DNA of 64,000 nt from Bacteroidales bacterium (GTDB taxonomy: Bacteria; Bacteroidota; Bacteroidia; Bacteroidales; UBA1715), in assembly GCA_016714605.1 (NCBI GenBank), contig JADKDL010000002.1:372001-436000 (forward strand), given 5' to 3'. The notes beneath the pieces were generated by a model. The model was not told the DNA's origin, made no database searches, and saw only the letters and a program-made list of their open reading frames with translations. Made by a program: the position numbers and the translations under genes. Below are positions 43,666 through 53,425 of the stretch, piece by piece; the first letter of the stretch is position 1; the number at the start of each line of letters is the position of its first letter.

Positions 43666-45198
43666 ATGTTTTTGGCAATGGTAATTTTATTTGTTCTAGG
43701 CTATTTTTTTATAGCACTGGAGCATACTGTGAAAATTGATAAGGCTGCTACAGCATTGTTGTTAGGAGTGGTCTTATGGAGTGTCTACGTGTTAAATGGA
43801 TTTGATATCCTTGGGCAGGGTTTTAGTGAAGCATGGACAAAGCATGGTGGTGGTAATTTAGAACATGTTGTTGAGTTTATTAAAGGTGATTTAGAACATC
43901 ATTTGATTGAGATTTCTGAAATTCTATTTTTCCTTCTTAGCGCTATGACAATAGTAGAAGTTGTTGATAGACATGGCGGATTCAAAATAATTACAAACTT
44001 AATTAAGACAACTAAAAAAGTAAAGCTGTTATGGATTTTTAGTATTCTTACTTTTTTCATGTCGTCGGTGCTAGATAATCTTACAACAACTATAGTAATG
44101 TTAGCATTGCTTCGTAAATTGGTTGGTGATAAGAAAGAAAGATGGTTTTTTGCTTCAATGGTTGTGTTAGCTTCTAATGCTGGTGGTGCATGGTCACCTA
44201 TTGGTGATGTAACTACGATAATGTTTATGGATGGTGAACAAACATTCGCTGGAGCTATGTATTAAAGATACTTTTTGGTGATTTAACATCATTATTAGTT
44301 CCTCTACTATTGTATTGAGCTTATATTAAAAAGTAATGTTGTTGCTCCTGAAGTCATTGCCGACGAAAATAATGAAGAGCGGGTTTCAAGTAAAGAGTCA
44401 AATTTATTATTTGTTTTAGGGGTGAGTGCTTTATTGTTTGTGCCTGTATTTAAGACAGTTACACACCTTCCTCCTTATTTAGGAATGTTGTTTGGACTCA
44501 GTATTATTTGGATTACTACTGAAATAATGCATCGAAAAAAATCTGAAGCGTTTAGAAAAAAATTCAATGTAATAGCTATTTTAAAACATGTAGATGTTGC
44601 AACTGTATTCTTCTTTTTAGGAATATTATCGGCAGTTGCAGCATTGCAGTCAGCAGGTCATTTATCTGTATTAGCAAATACATTAGATGTAAACATAGGA
44701 AATGTATATGGAATTAATATTGCAATCGGTATATTATCTTCAATTATTGATAACGTGCCGTTGGTTGCAGGTGCAATGGGAATGTATTCAGTTATGCCCG
44801 ATTTTGTAGTAAATTTAACTCCGGAATTACTCGTTTACCTTAAACAAATTCAGTTTTCACAAATAGGCGAGTTGTCTGTTGGAGTAAATTCATTGTTAAG
44901 TCCCGAAATTCTTGCAGGATTAAAACAACTTAGTGCCGAAGATTTCCGCATACTTCAAACAATAGAAGCCGATAAATTATCATATGCAAAAGAATTTGTT
45001 GCTGATGGCAATTTTTGGAAGTTTTTAGCGTATTGTGCCGGTACAGGTGGTAGTATTCTTATTATTGGTTCGGCAGCCGGTGTTGCAGCAATGGGGTTAG
45101 AGAAAATTGACTTTGTTTGGTATTTGAAAAAAATTAGTTGGATTGCACTTTTAGGTTATTTATCTGGTGCAGTTGTCTATATACTCATGTTTGCATAA
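43666..45198 (+). CDS. nhaD: Na+/H+ antiporter, NhaD type (frameshifted)
   Basis: Inner-membrane ion transporter (ArsB/NhaD superfamily), about 510 residues and 11-13 helices. Signature parts: ALEHTVKIDKAATALLLG near the start, SSVLDNLTTTIVML, SNAGGAWSPIGDVTT, SSIIDNVPLVAGAMG and GTGGSILIIGSAAGVAAMG. The two DN pairs in the half-helices are the probable ion site. The frame closes at 44265 and reopens before 44422, with the short stretch between in shifted frames, so at least two indels. Role: sodium export and pH homeostasis, fitting a saline habitat. Confidence 0.87.
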
Positions 45199-45260
45199 AA
45201 TATTTGAATTGAAAATGTTTTTGATAGTTCAAATTCAAAAACATTTATATACTTTCTTTA

Positions 45261-45302
45261 AATGGGATATACTTTTTATTATGTATATCCCGTTTTTTTT
45301 AT
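45261..45302 (+). terminator. Rho-independent terminator after nhaD
   Basis: 12-bp stem (45261-45272 with 45283-45294, one G-U) closed by a 10-base loop and followed by a long T run. Confidence 0.8.
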
Positions 45303-45345
45303 AACTTAGCACTAATAAATAGGTTGAATAAAGCTAATATATGTT

Positions 45346-46058
45346 ATGAACATTACTCAGGGATTATTGCAAATAAAGCAAATTAGTGATACAATTGCAG
45401 AACAAGTGGGCGGTATGGCTAATGAAGTTGTAAAAGAAGAATTGAATTTGTTTGATATGACTTTAAAAGGAGGTTGGATAATGATACCAATTTTCATCAT
45501 GTCTATAATTTCTGTTTATATATTTATTGAACGTTTTATGTCCATTCAACGTGCTGCAAAAGAAGATAGTACGTTCATGTCAGAGATTAAGAATTATATA
45601 ACTCAAGGCAAGGTAAATGAAGCAATGGCTCTTTGCAAATCCAATCAGAGTACTATAGCTAGAATGATAGAAAAAGGAATATCAAGAATAGGACGACCTC
45701 TACCAGATATAAATGCAGCAGTTGAGAATGTTGGAAAACTTGAGGTGGCAAAGCTTGAGAAAGGCTTACCTACTTTAGCAACAATTTCAGGAGCAGCACC
45801 TATGGTTGGTTTCTTGGTACGGTAATGGGTATGATTGTAGCATTTTACGATATGGCTAATGTAGAAGGTGGAAACCTAAACGTTTCGGTACTATCTAATG
45901 GTATTTATACTGCAATGGTAACCACGGTTGCCGGTCTTATTGTTGGTATTACTGCATATTTAGGATATAATATTTTAGTTTCTAAAGTAGATAAAGTTGT
46001 TTATCAGTTAGAGCTAAGAACAACGCAGTTTATGGATTTATTAAATGAACCAATATAG
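45346..46058 (+). CDS. exbB: ExbB/TolQ/MotA family proton channel protein (frameshifted)
   Basis: Proton channel of the TonB energising complex. TM1 at about 45-63 (GGWIMIPIFIMSIISVYIF), a cytoplasmic domain and two later helices with GAAPMVGFLGTVMGM, the family core. One G is missing near 45822 (GGTACGG), which turns GFLGTV into GFLVR and a stop; the rest follows from 45825 in the other frame. Repaired length about 238 residues. It is followed at 3 bases by exbD and then tonB: a complete ExbB-ExbD-TonB set that could drive the receptor at 7.4 kb. Confidence 0.9.
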
Positions 46059-46060
46059 CT

Positions 46061-46450
46061 ATGTCTATAAAATCTAGAAATAAGGTAAGTGCTGAATTCA
46101 ATATGTCATCAATGACAGATATTGTATTCTTGTTGTTGATTTTCTTTTTAATTACTTCAACAATGGTTAATCCGAACGGATTATTGGTATCTTTACCTAA
46201 AAGCTCAAATCAACCTTCGCAGAAAACTGCAACCGCTGTAACAATTACTTCCGATTTGCAATTTGCTGTAGAACAAGAGTATGTGCCATTTGAATTGTTA
46301 GAGTCTGCACTCAAAGCTAAATTGGCTGGTAACGACCAACCTGCAATAGCTATACATGCCGATAAAACAGTGACCATAGAAAATCTTGTAAAAGTTATGG
46401 ATATGGCAACAAGAAATAAGTGGAAAGTTGTTTTAAGAACAACACCTTAA
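46061..46450 (+). CDS. exbD: Biopolymer transport protein ExbD
   Basis: 129-residue ExbD/TolR protein: one N-terminal helix (about 17-37) carrying the essential Asp in SSMTDIVFLLLIFFL, then a periplasmic domain ending AIHADKTVTIENLVKVMD. It starts immediately after exbB and ends 10 bases before tonB. It pairs with ExbB to use the proton gradient. Confidence 0.92.
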   Translation: MSIKSRNKVSAEFNMSSMTDIVFLLLIFFLITSTMVNPNGLLVSLPKSSNQPSQKTATAVTITSDLQFAVEQEYVPFELLESALKAKLAGNDQPAIAIHADKTVTIENLVKVMDMATRNKWKVVLRTTP

Positions 46451-46460
46451 CGTTTTTTTT

Positions 46461-47323
46461 ATGACAGGAAATAATAAAAATAGTGCTTTAATTGGAGCAG
46501 TATTGTTTCACGTAATTCTGATTCTGATACTGATATTCAGCACCCTTTCTACACCACCACCCACATTTCCCGACCCAGAGGGTATAACGGTAGATATAGG
46601 TATGGATGAGACTGGAATGGGTGAGACTGAGCCTTTATTCAATCCAAATCCTGAACCTATTACTCCTGTTACTGAAACAGAAACCGAACCTGTATCTGAA
46701 CCCGAAGTAGCTGATAATTCCCCACTTACTCAGGAAGATGATTCTCCTACCGAGGAGGAAATTAGAAAAGAAAAGGAACTTGCAGAAAAGAAAAAATAGA
46801 GAAGATTAGGAAAGAAGAGGAAAGAATAAAAAAAGAAGAAGAAAGAAAATTGCTTGAAGAGGAGAGAAAAAAGAAAGAGCAAGAAGACGCTGCTAAAAAG
46901 GCATTACAAGATAAAATGAATAAAGCATTTGGTCAGAATACATCTGGCAATTCCGGTTCTCAGGGTACTGCCGGAGGTACTGGAAATCAAGGTAAACCCG
47001 ATGGAGTAGCCGGCGCCAATAACTATAAAGGAGGAGGCTCTGGAAATGGATATGCTTGGAGTCTTGATGGTAGAGGTGTGAGGGGCAGTTTTCCGCAAGC
47101 TAAAACCGGAATTCAAGTTGAAGGCAAAGTAGTTGTTGAAATATTGGTTGATAAACAAGGTAATGTAATTAAAGCTACACCCGGCGCCAAAGGTTCTACC
47201 ACCGCCAACGAAGAGCTATTTAAAGCAGCACAAGAAGCAGCTATGAGAGCAAAATTCACCACAACCGAGTCTGATGCTAATTGGCAAAAAGGTTATATTA
47301 CTTATATTTTTGATTTGCAGTAA
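46461..47323 (+). CDS. tonB: TonB family energy transducer (frameshifted)
   Basis: About 287 residues: N-terminal anchor (about 10-27), a Pro/Glu-rich spacer (residues 30-100), a highly charged K/E coiled coil, a Gly/Asn-rich linker and a C-terminal TonB domain (VEGKVVVEILVDKQGNVIKATP ... AMRAKFTTT). An A run near 46792-46798 shifts the frame after AEKKK; with one base changed it reads IEKIRKEEERIKKEEE and joins the second half. It is the third gene of the exbB-exbD-tonB operon. Confidence 0.87.
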
Positions 47324-47445
47324 ATTACTTTCTAAATCGATTTTTTCAAAGTAAAACCCTTAGTCTCTGCTAAACCAAAACGAGCGGAGGAGGAATGGTG
47401 TAGTGGCTTCTATTCCATTTAGTATTTAAAAATAATGACAAAATC

Positions 47446-47955
47446 ATGAGATTTCTATCATTAATTTTCATATTATCTTTAAATTCAATACTTGTATTGA
47501 GTCAAGAGAGTTTCATTTATTATCAAGATGGTCGACTTAAAATGGACACAAATCTTGTAGTAGAAAAAAGAGTTGTTAGGGTTTTCAATTTGAGTGAAAT
47601 GGGTTTATTGGAAAATATTTATTCCAATTTAGAATATCCTAATTCTTCAAAATTTGCAGTAGAAGGGTTAGTTATTGTTCAGGTTGATATTAATGATGAG
47701 AACAAAATATCTTATAAGATTATTAGATATGCTGACCAAACTTTATCAAATGCAGCTGTAAAGGCACTTGAAACAAGTATTATTTTAGATTTCTTTTCAA
47801 ACAAAAAAAAACCTATAAGATTTTATATACCTTTTATGTTTCAAATATTGGATGATTCATTTTATGATGATTTAAAAAATAATAATTCAATTGTTATACG
47901 AGGTGCATATGGTGCTTTAAAATCTTATATGGTTCCAATTAATAATAAAAAATAA
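47446..47955 (+). CDS. Secreted TonB C-terminal-domain-like protein
   Basis: 169 residues with a signal peptide (1-19, ending LSQ) and a TonB-C-like fold: NLEYPNSSKFAVEGLVIVQ, KISYKIIRYADQTLSNAAVKALE. There is no anchor or Pro-rich spacer, so it is not an energy transducer itself. Such soluble TonB-C proteins are common in Bacteroidota; role unknown. It lies 122 bases downstream of tonB and before a terminator-like hairpin at 48069. Confidence 0.6.
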   Translation: MRFLSLIFILSLNSILVLSQESFIYYQDGRLKMDTNLVVEKRVVRVFNLSEMGLLENIYSNLEYPNSSKFAVEGLVIVQVDINDENKISYKIIRYADQTLSNAAVKALETSIILDFFSNKKKPIRFYIPFMFQILDDSFYDDLKNNNSIVIRGAYGALKSYMVPINNKK

Positions 47956-48046
47956 AGGTGTTGCCTCGGACTTTATGAAGTAAGGGTAAAATATTGTTTT
48001 TAAAGGCATGGGTTACAAGTTTGCACTATCTGTGGAAGTTATAATT

Positions 48047-48296
48047 GAAAACTAGGTTTTAGAATTTTAAAAAGCAGTAATGGAGCAGTCCATCACTGCT
48101 TTTTGAATTTTGTAAACTAGGTTGTGGTCAGCTCGAAAACTAAGTAGTGGTCACTGCCAAAACTTAGTTTATGAAGTTTGAAAACTAGGTTTACGTGTTC
48201 GCCACAACTAGGTTTTCGTTCTCATGAGAACTAGGTTTACAAATATTGAAAACTAGGTTTACAAAACTCAAGAACTAGGTTTACAAATTTTACTTG
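48047..48296 (+). repeat. Array of short AACTAGGTTT repeats
   Basis: Core (A)AACTAGGTTT(AC) occurs at about 48048, then eight times in a row with starts near 48112, 48135, 48159, 48180, 48204, 48226, 48248 and 48271. The period is 21-24 bases; copies 3 and 4 are the most diverged (AACTAAGTAG, AACTTAGTTT). The 11-14 bases between cores are unrelated. The period is not a multiple of three, so it is not coding. Iteron-like protein-binding array is one possibility. Confidence 0.75.
48069..48104 (+). terminator. Terminator-like hairpin
   Basis: 16-bp stem (48069-48084 with 48089-48104, one non-Watson-Crick pair) with loop GCAG, five A before and five T within the 3' arm. It probably ends the tonB-region transcript and interrupts the AACTAGGTTT array after its first copy. 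Confidence 0.7.
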
Positions 48297-48307
48297 TTTT
48301 ATAGTCA

Positions 48308-48358
48308 CTCTGTTAGGCGAAGCGTCTCTGTTAGGCGAAGCGTCCTCGCTTCGTCTAA
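48308..48358 (+). repeat. Tandem 18-mer with hairpin
   Basis: CTCTGTTAGGCGAAGCGT occurs twice head to tail (48308-48325, 48326-48343). The second copy pairs with CGCTTCGTCTAA at 48347-48358 (12 bp, one G-U, loop TCCT). It sits between the AACTAGGTTT array and the Rpn remnant. Confidence 0.7.
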
Positions 48359-48505
48359 GCATTCAAGGCCTCTGGCCTGTTTTAAGAAAATGTTTCCATT
48401 TTCAAGCCAGCATTTTCCCGTGAGAAAAGCTTCACTTATTTGAATAAGAAAGCTATATTGCACTCCAAAGAAAAAAATATATTTGCGAAGCATCAAAACG
48501 CACAA

Positions 48506-48873
48506 ATGAGAATCATAAACCCCATATACGACCAAGCTTTAAGTACCCCAACGATCGCTACATTCTGGACATTGACGATGCCGCAGACGATAACGATATT
48601 GCCACAATAAAAGAATACCTGCACCGCGCCACCGAAGATGAGGAAATGCTTCTAAAACTGGAATTTGAAGAAGATGTAGAAAAAGAATTCCAAACCTTAG
48701 AAATGAATTTGGAGAAAGAACGCTCTGAGAAAGAACAAGCTTTGGTAGAAAAAGAACAAGCACTAGAAACCTTGAAGTCTACTATAAAGAGCCTGCACTC
48801 AATGAACATGTCTCTTGAACAAATAGCTTCAATTACCGGCAAAGACATCGATTTTGTGAAACAGGTGCTTTGA
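48506..48873 (+). pseudogene. Internally deleted Rpn-family nuclease/putative transposase remnant
   Basis: ATG 48506 gives MRIINPIYDQA, the typical N-terminus of Rpn/PDDEXK-family putative transposases (usually continuing FKYLM). Within 40 bases the frame joins the family's C-terminal part, PNDRYILDIDDAADDNDIATIK, then HRATEDEEMLLKLE, a Glu/Lys coiled coil and the ending SLEQIASITGKDIDFVKQVL. About 200 residues, including the whole PD-(D/E)XK core, are absent, and a one-base shift lies at the junction (TTTAAGTACC). It cannot encode an active nuclease. Confidence 0.65.
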
Positions 48874-48876
48874 AAA

Positions 48877-50325
48877 TTATTTCAAAGCAAGTGTCCTTTT
48901 AAGTAATTGCCAATATCGTCCAACTGAAGCAATGTTAACTTTTTCATCAGGTGAATGTGGGTACTGTATAGTAGGCCCAATAGAAATCATGTCTAAATGT
49001 GGGTGTGAGTTTCCAATTATTCCGCATTCCAATCCTGCATGTACTACTTTAATTTTTGCCTTCCTATTATATACTGCTTCGTATGGGTTTATTATTTTTT
49101 TCAGAAATGCCGATTCATAATTTGGTTTCCAGCCCGGATATGAGCCTGTTAATTCCACTTCACCTTTAAATAAAATACAAATATCTTTTATCGCTTTTCC
49201 TAAATTCTGTTTTTCTGTATCGTCCGAACTTCTCAATAGGCAATTTACTTCAATCGATGATTCTAAGGTTTTTATAATTGACAAGTTATTTGAAGTGCGT
49301 ACGGTCAAATCTGCCGAATCTTCGTAAGTAATTACTCCGTTGGGAATTGTAAGTATTGCATTTATTATTCTTTCTGCATCTTTAGGTAGTAAACAAACAG
49401 TTGAATCTTTGCATTCTGTAGCTAAAATCGCAATGTCTTTTTCTATTGGGTAAAACTCTTCTTGAATATTAAGTGTTACTATTTTCATAAATTGCAGAAA
49501 TTCATGCTGATTTATTTCTGGTATTACAATCGTAGCATGTGCTTCTCTTGGTATTGCATTTCTCATATTTCCACCTTCTACAGAAGCTATCTGAGCCCCA
49601 AAGCGAATCATCAATTGCTTTACTATTCTACATAAAACAATATTAGCATTTGCTCTGTTCATGTGTATATTCACACCTGAATGTCCGCCAAGTAATCCGG
49701 AAATCTTGATCGTGTACGTGATTCCTTTCGTCTGGATGTTTTGTGTTTTAAATTTAAAAATGCAGTTTGCGTCTTCTCCACCTGCGCAACCTATTATTAT
49801 TTCTTCATCGTCTTCTGTGTCTGTATTTATGAGTATTGAGCCTTCAAGTGTATTCGGTTGCAAACCGAATGCTCCTATCATTCCTATTTCTTCTCCAATG
49901 GTAAAAAGTGCTTCAATTGGCCCGTGCGATATTGTTCTATCTTCCAATATTGCAAGTATCGATGCAGCTCCAATTCCATTATCTGCACCTAATGTTGTGT
50001 TTTGAGCTTTTACCCATTCGCCGTCTATAATTGGCTTTATTGCATCTCGTAAAAAATCATGCTGTACATCGCTGTTTTTCTGTGGCACCATGTCTATATG
50101 GGCTTGCAATATAATGGTTTTATTATTTTCAAATCCTACAGTTGCCGGTTTTTTAATTATTATATTTCCAACTGCATCTATTTTTGTATCTAATGATAAT
50201 TGTTTTCCAAAAGTATATATATAATCTGTAAGTTCTTTTTCATGTTCCGATGGGTGGGGTATTGAACAAATATTATTAAAATGTTTCCAAAGTAATTTCG
50301 GCTCTAAATCAGTTATATTAGTCAT
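48877..50325 (-). CDS. pepD: Aminoacyl-histidine dipeptidase (PepD, M20C)
   Basis: Cytosolic zinc dipeptidase, 482 residues, the usual PepD length. Metal-site motifs QAHIDMVPQ (H-x-D), TTLGADNGIG, the catalytic Glu pair in TIGEEIGMIG, NTDTEDDEE and the late His in VVHAGLECG are all present. No signal peptide. It is the last of three genes on the same strand (YihY-like, M28 peptidase, PepD) with 60 bases to the M28 gene; the adjacent peptidases suggest peptide scavenging. Confidence 0.9.
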   Translation of the reverse strand: MTNITDLEPKLLWKHFNNICSIPHPSEHEKELTDYIYTFGKQLSLDTKIDAVGNIIIKKPATVGFENNKTIILQAHIDMVPQKNSDVQHDFLRDAIKPIIDGEWVKAQNTTLGADNGIGAASILAILEDRTISHGPIEALFTIGEEIGMIGAFGLQPNTLEGSILINTDTEDDEEIIIGCAGGEDANCIFKFKTQNIQTKGITYTIKISGLLGGHSGVNIHMNRANANIVLCRIVKQLMIRFGAQIASVEGGNMRNAIPREAHATIVIPEINQHEFLQFMKIVTLNIQEEFYPIEKDIAILATECKDSTVCLLPKDAERIINAILTIPNGVITYEDSADLTVRTSNNLSIIKTLESSIEVNCLLRSSDDTEKQNLGKAIKDICILFKGEVELTGSYPGWKPNYESAFLKKIINPYEAVYNRKAKIKVVHAGLECGIIGNSHPHLDMISIGPTIQYPHSPDEKVNIASVGRYWQLLKRTLALK

Positions 50326-50385
50326 GATTTTTAAATTATTAGAAAAGGTGATTTTAATTTTTCTTAAGAAATCTATTATTATAAA

Positions 50386-51681
50386 TTATCTTGTTTTATA
50401 TGATTCTACAAATTTAATAAGAAGTTGCTTATAATTTTCAAAAGCATAGAACGATATATTTTCATATCTATCATTTAAATCGTGATATGCTTTGTTGCCT
50501 CCAAGTGTGTATGAATAAAAGCTGGGAACATTCTTTTGGTGAAAAGGGCAATGGTCGCTATTGCAGGCAGCACCTCTTTTCTTAATAGTATTTAATAAAT
50601 TGTATTTTGTATTTAAGCTATCAACTAGTTGAAATTCTTTTTCATAGAGTGTACTGTTTACAATTTGAATGCCTTCTTCTCCGGTACCTGCCAAGTCTAA
50701 ATTCCATAGAAAAGCTATTTTTTCTAAATCAAACATTGGGTGGTTTGCAAAGTATGTTGAGCCTTTAAGTCCTATCTCTTCTCCTGAAAAGGCAATAAAA
50801 ACTATTGTGAAATCTGATTTGTTTGTGGAGAAATAGTTCAATAATTCAAGCAGCATTGCTACACCACTTGCATTGTCGTTGGCTCCGGGGAATATTGCAT
50901 CGCCAAAATTACCTAAATGGTCGTAGTGTGCTGTAAATACAATAAAACTATCTGGTTCTGTTTTTCCGGGCACATAGCACAATACATTACGGGTAGTGTA
51001 TTGTGCTATGTATTTGTTCTTTATAGCAACTTCAATAGTCTTTATATCTTTTTTATATTCATGTATGTAAATCCATGTTTTGCTGGAAACAGAAATATCT
51101 GGCGACCATGTTAATTTAGATTCGCTATTGAAAACAACTCTATTGAAAACAGGTTCGTTTTCTTGTATTAATTTATATACTTGCTTCTTTTTAGTTTCAA
51201 ATTCGGGTAATTCTGAAATTGCATTAAAATCAATCAAGAATATTTGATTTTCTTTTAATTTCAGAGGAAGATAGTTCGCTATTAAAAGTGAATCAATTGA
51301 AATATTCACAACTTCAAAATTTCCTTTCAAACTTTGCGAGTTGCCCGTTGCCAAATAGTCAGCCCCTGCTTTTAGAGTGTCTTGATTTACTATTAATAGG
51401 GTGCTGTATGGAAAGGTATTTACACTCACATCAAAATATTGTTTGTAATCTGATGCGAAAGCTATTCCATCTAGTTTAATAAATTCTTTTTCAATGTAAT
51501 CAGATGCTTTATCAACTCCTTCGTTTGTATATCCTCTGCCGTTGAAATAGGCTGATGATAAGTGTTTTACCGTAGTCTGATATGATTTTAAGGAATCTTG
51601 TGAATACCCATGTAAACAAATACTTAATAACAGTACAGAAAGGTAGATATGTTTAACGATTGTAAATTTAAAATTTGGCAT
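50386..51681 (-). CDS. Secreted M28 family zinc aminopeptidase
   Basis: 431 residues with a signal peptide (about 10-28, ending GYSQ), a roughly 200-residue N-terminal part and an M28 domain: AHYDHLG (first ligand), GANDNASG (bridging Asp), SGEEIG (catalytic Glu and ligand), LDLAGTG and the final His in YHDLNDRYE. Typical of exported aminopeptidases that trim peptides. It lies 46 bases after the YihY-like gene on the same strand. Confidence 0.87.
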   Translation of the reverse strand: MPNFKFTIVKHIYLSVLLLSICLHGYSQDSLKSYQTTVKHLSSAYFNGRGYTNEGVDKASDYIEKEFIKLDGIAFASDYKQYFDVSVNTFPYSTLLIVNQDTLKAGADYLATGNSQSLKGNFEVVNISIDSLLIANYLPLKLKENQIFLIDFNAISELPEFETKKKQVYKLIQENEPVFNRVVFNSESKLTWSPDISVSSKTWIYIHEYKKDIKTIEVAIKNKYIAQYTTRNVLCYVPGKTEPDSFIVFTAHYDHLGNFGDAIFPGANDNASGVAMLLELLNYFSTNKSDFTIVFIAFSGEEIGLKGSTYFANHPMFDLEKIAFLWNLDLAGTGEEGIQIVNSTLYEKEFQLVDSLNTKYNLLNTIKKRGAACNSDHCPFHQKNVPSFYSYTLGGNKAYHDLNDRYENISFYAFENYKQLLIKFVESYKTR

Positions 51682-51727
51682 AATACTTTTTTATCATTGA
51701 AATGTATCAAGATTACTGATATCTATT

Positions 51728-53056
51728 TTAGATTTCTCTGAGCAATTTGTTTGATGGTTGAGACTCTAAGCATTGTCTAAAACTTTCAAAAAATTTCTTT
51801 GTATTTAGCATGTTCGTTCTCTGATATAATTTCACTAGATTGAATTCCGTTTTTTCTACACTTTCAATTACATATCTAATGGTAAGTAAATGAGTAGATA
51901 GTGCTGGTTGATAGGCGTAAAGTTTGTCAATATTTGTTTTTACTTCCGAAATTATTTTTGCTGCAATTAAAGTATCAAGTATGTATTTGATTATTCTTTC
52001 GGAGACATCAAGTTTTTGAGAAATTTCATGCGCAATAAATGCGTTTTCTCCTTTTTCAAATCGATTAACAATAAGTTCGGTCGTGAGTACAGACAAGGTT
52101 ATTTTTGCCTCATGACTCAATTTATTTGAATTTATCTGTGTTTCATATTCCGATACATTTTGTATTGCATAAGACAATTCTGCTCCAATGAGTACAATGT
52201 ACCAACTGGTTTGTAACCAAACTAAAAAGAGGGGTATAGCTGCAAAACTTCCGTATATGGCATTGTACTGGGCTACACCAACTTGAAATTTTATATATAA
52301 ATATTGTGTTATTTGAAATGAAATACCGCCTATAATTCCGGCTATCATTGCCGACTTAAAATTTACTTTTGTATTTGGAATTGTCATGTAAATGAAGGCA
52401 AATACTATCCAAATTAAGCTATATGGTAAAATATTTAATGATAATGAAATGAGCCAACCAAAAGATTGTAGCCAAGCAATAGAGTTTGACAAGTGGTCTA
52501 TATAGTTGCTTATAAATATTGTAGAACTGTTTGAAATTAAAAAAAACACCGGAGTAAAAATCATAATTGCCATATAATCAGTAGCTTTTCTTATGATTGT
52601 TCTTGGTTTTTTTATTTGCCATATTTCGTTAAATGATGTCTCTATATTTCCAAGTACTTTCATAACCGTCCATAAAAGCATAATAAGTCCGGCACCGGCA
52701 ATTATGTCGCCATTGGTGTTGTTTAGAAATTTATGAGCCATTTCGAATACTTGGTCAAGAATTTCCTTTTTATCTGCAAAGTCTTCATATATCTGTGCTT
52801 CAAGTGTTTTTTCATAACCAAATCCTTTTGCTATTCCAAAAAACATTGCCACAATCGGAATGACTGAAAGCATGGTGTAATAGGTTAATGCAGAAGCTTT
52901 TTGAGCACAATTATCTTCTATTGAGCGCTTGGTAGCAATTATTATAATTCTTATTAATCTTATTAGCGTAGATCCATTCTTTATCTGATGTTTTAAATTT
53001 GGTTGCCAAATAATATTTGTAAAGAAATCAATCTTTTTTTTAATTTTTTTTATCAT
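51728..53056 (-). CDS. YihY/BrkB family inner-membrane protein
   Basis: 442 residues. About six helices with the family motifs QKASALTYYTMLSVIP, GAGLIMLLWTVMKVLGNIE and YGSFAAIPLFLVWLQTSWYIVLIGAELSYA. A C-terminal cytoplasmic part of about 140 residues with a winged-helix-like section (KITLSVLTTELIVNRFE, AHEISQKLDVSERIIKYIL) extends it beyond the short members. Once called RNase BN, but the family is a membrane protein of unsettled function. First gene of the peptidase group. Confidence 0.85.
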   Translation of the reverse strand: MIKKIKKKIDFFTNIIWQPNLKHQIKNGSTLIRLIRIIIIATKRSIEDNCAQKASALTYYTMLSVIPIVAMFFGIAKGFGYEKTLEAQIYEDFADKKEILDQVFEMAHKFLNNTNGDIIAGAGLIMLLWTVMKVLGNIETSFNEIWQIKKPRTIIRKATDYMAIMIFTPVFFLISNSSTIFISNYIDHLSNSIAWLQSFGWLISLSLNILPYSLIWIVFAFIYMTIPNTKVNFKSAMIAGIIGGISFQITQYLYIKFQVGVAQYNAIYGSFAAIPLFLVWLQTSWYIVLIGAELSYAIQNVSEYETQINSNKLSHEAKITLSVLTTELIVNRFEKGENAFIAHEISQKLDVSERIIKYILDTLIAAKIISEVKTNIDKLYAYQPALSTHLLTIRYVIESVEKTEFNLVKLYQRTNMLNTKKFFESFRQCLESQPSNKLLREI

Positions 53057-53300
53057 TATACTGCTACTTTTTTAAGGTCTATTTCAGTTAAGTATCTAAA
53101 AGAAACTGAACAGAAATTTGTTGTGATGGTTTATTGCAATGGATTTAAATAAGCTTAAATTTATCGTGTCTTTGTATTCTAATACAAGCGTTTGAATACA
53201 TTTTCTGAGTGTAAAGTTTTGATAATTATATTAAAAAAAAATCTTCCTCTCAAAAATTTGATGTAAACTATAACATCAAATTTAATGAAATGTTTCTAAG

Positions 53301-53333
53301 TTGGTTTAAAATAATTCTAATTTCTTATATTTG
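53301..53333 (+). promoter_or_regulatory. Candidate promoter for the small secreted protein
   Basis: TTGG at 53301-53304, 21 bases, then TATATTTG at 53326-53333: a strong -33/-7 pair; ATG 53426 is about 93 bases downstream. The rest of 53057-53300 shows no gene, only a possible minus-strand -7 box (CAAATTTA, 53277-53284). Confidence 0.55.
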
Positions 53334-53425
53334 CCTATATTTTTTTAGTTAGAGAATGCGAAGTTGTATTTCTGTAACGTATTAATTAGAGATTTATAGA
53401 TACAAATAGTTAAATAAAAATCAGT

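Noticed and set aside
48112..48296. CRISPR array
   Set aside because: The repeated core is only 10-11 bases, linkers are 11-14 bases and no cas gene is near. Real arrays have repeats and spacers of about 25-40 bases.
53277..53284. Minus-strand -7 box as promoter of the YihY-like gene
   Set aside because: CAAATTTA fits, but it is over 200 bases from the start codon and without a -33 element in an AT-rich region where chance matches are common.
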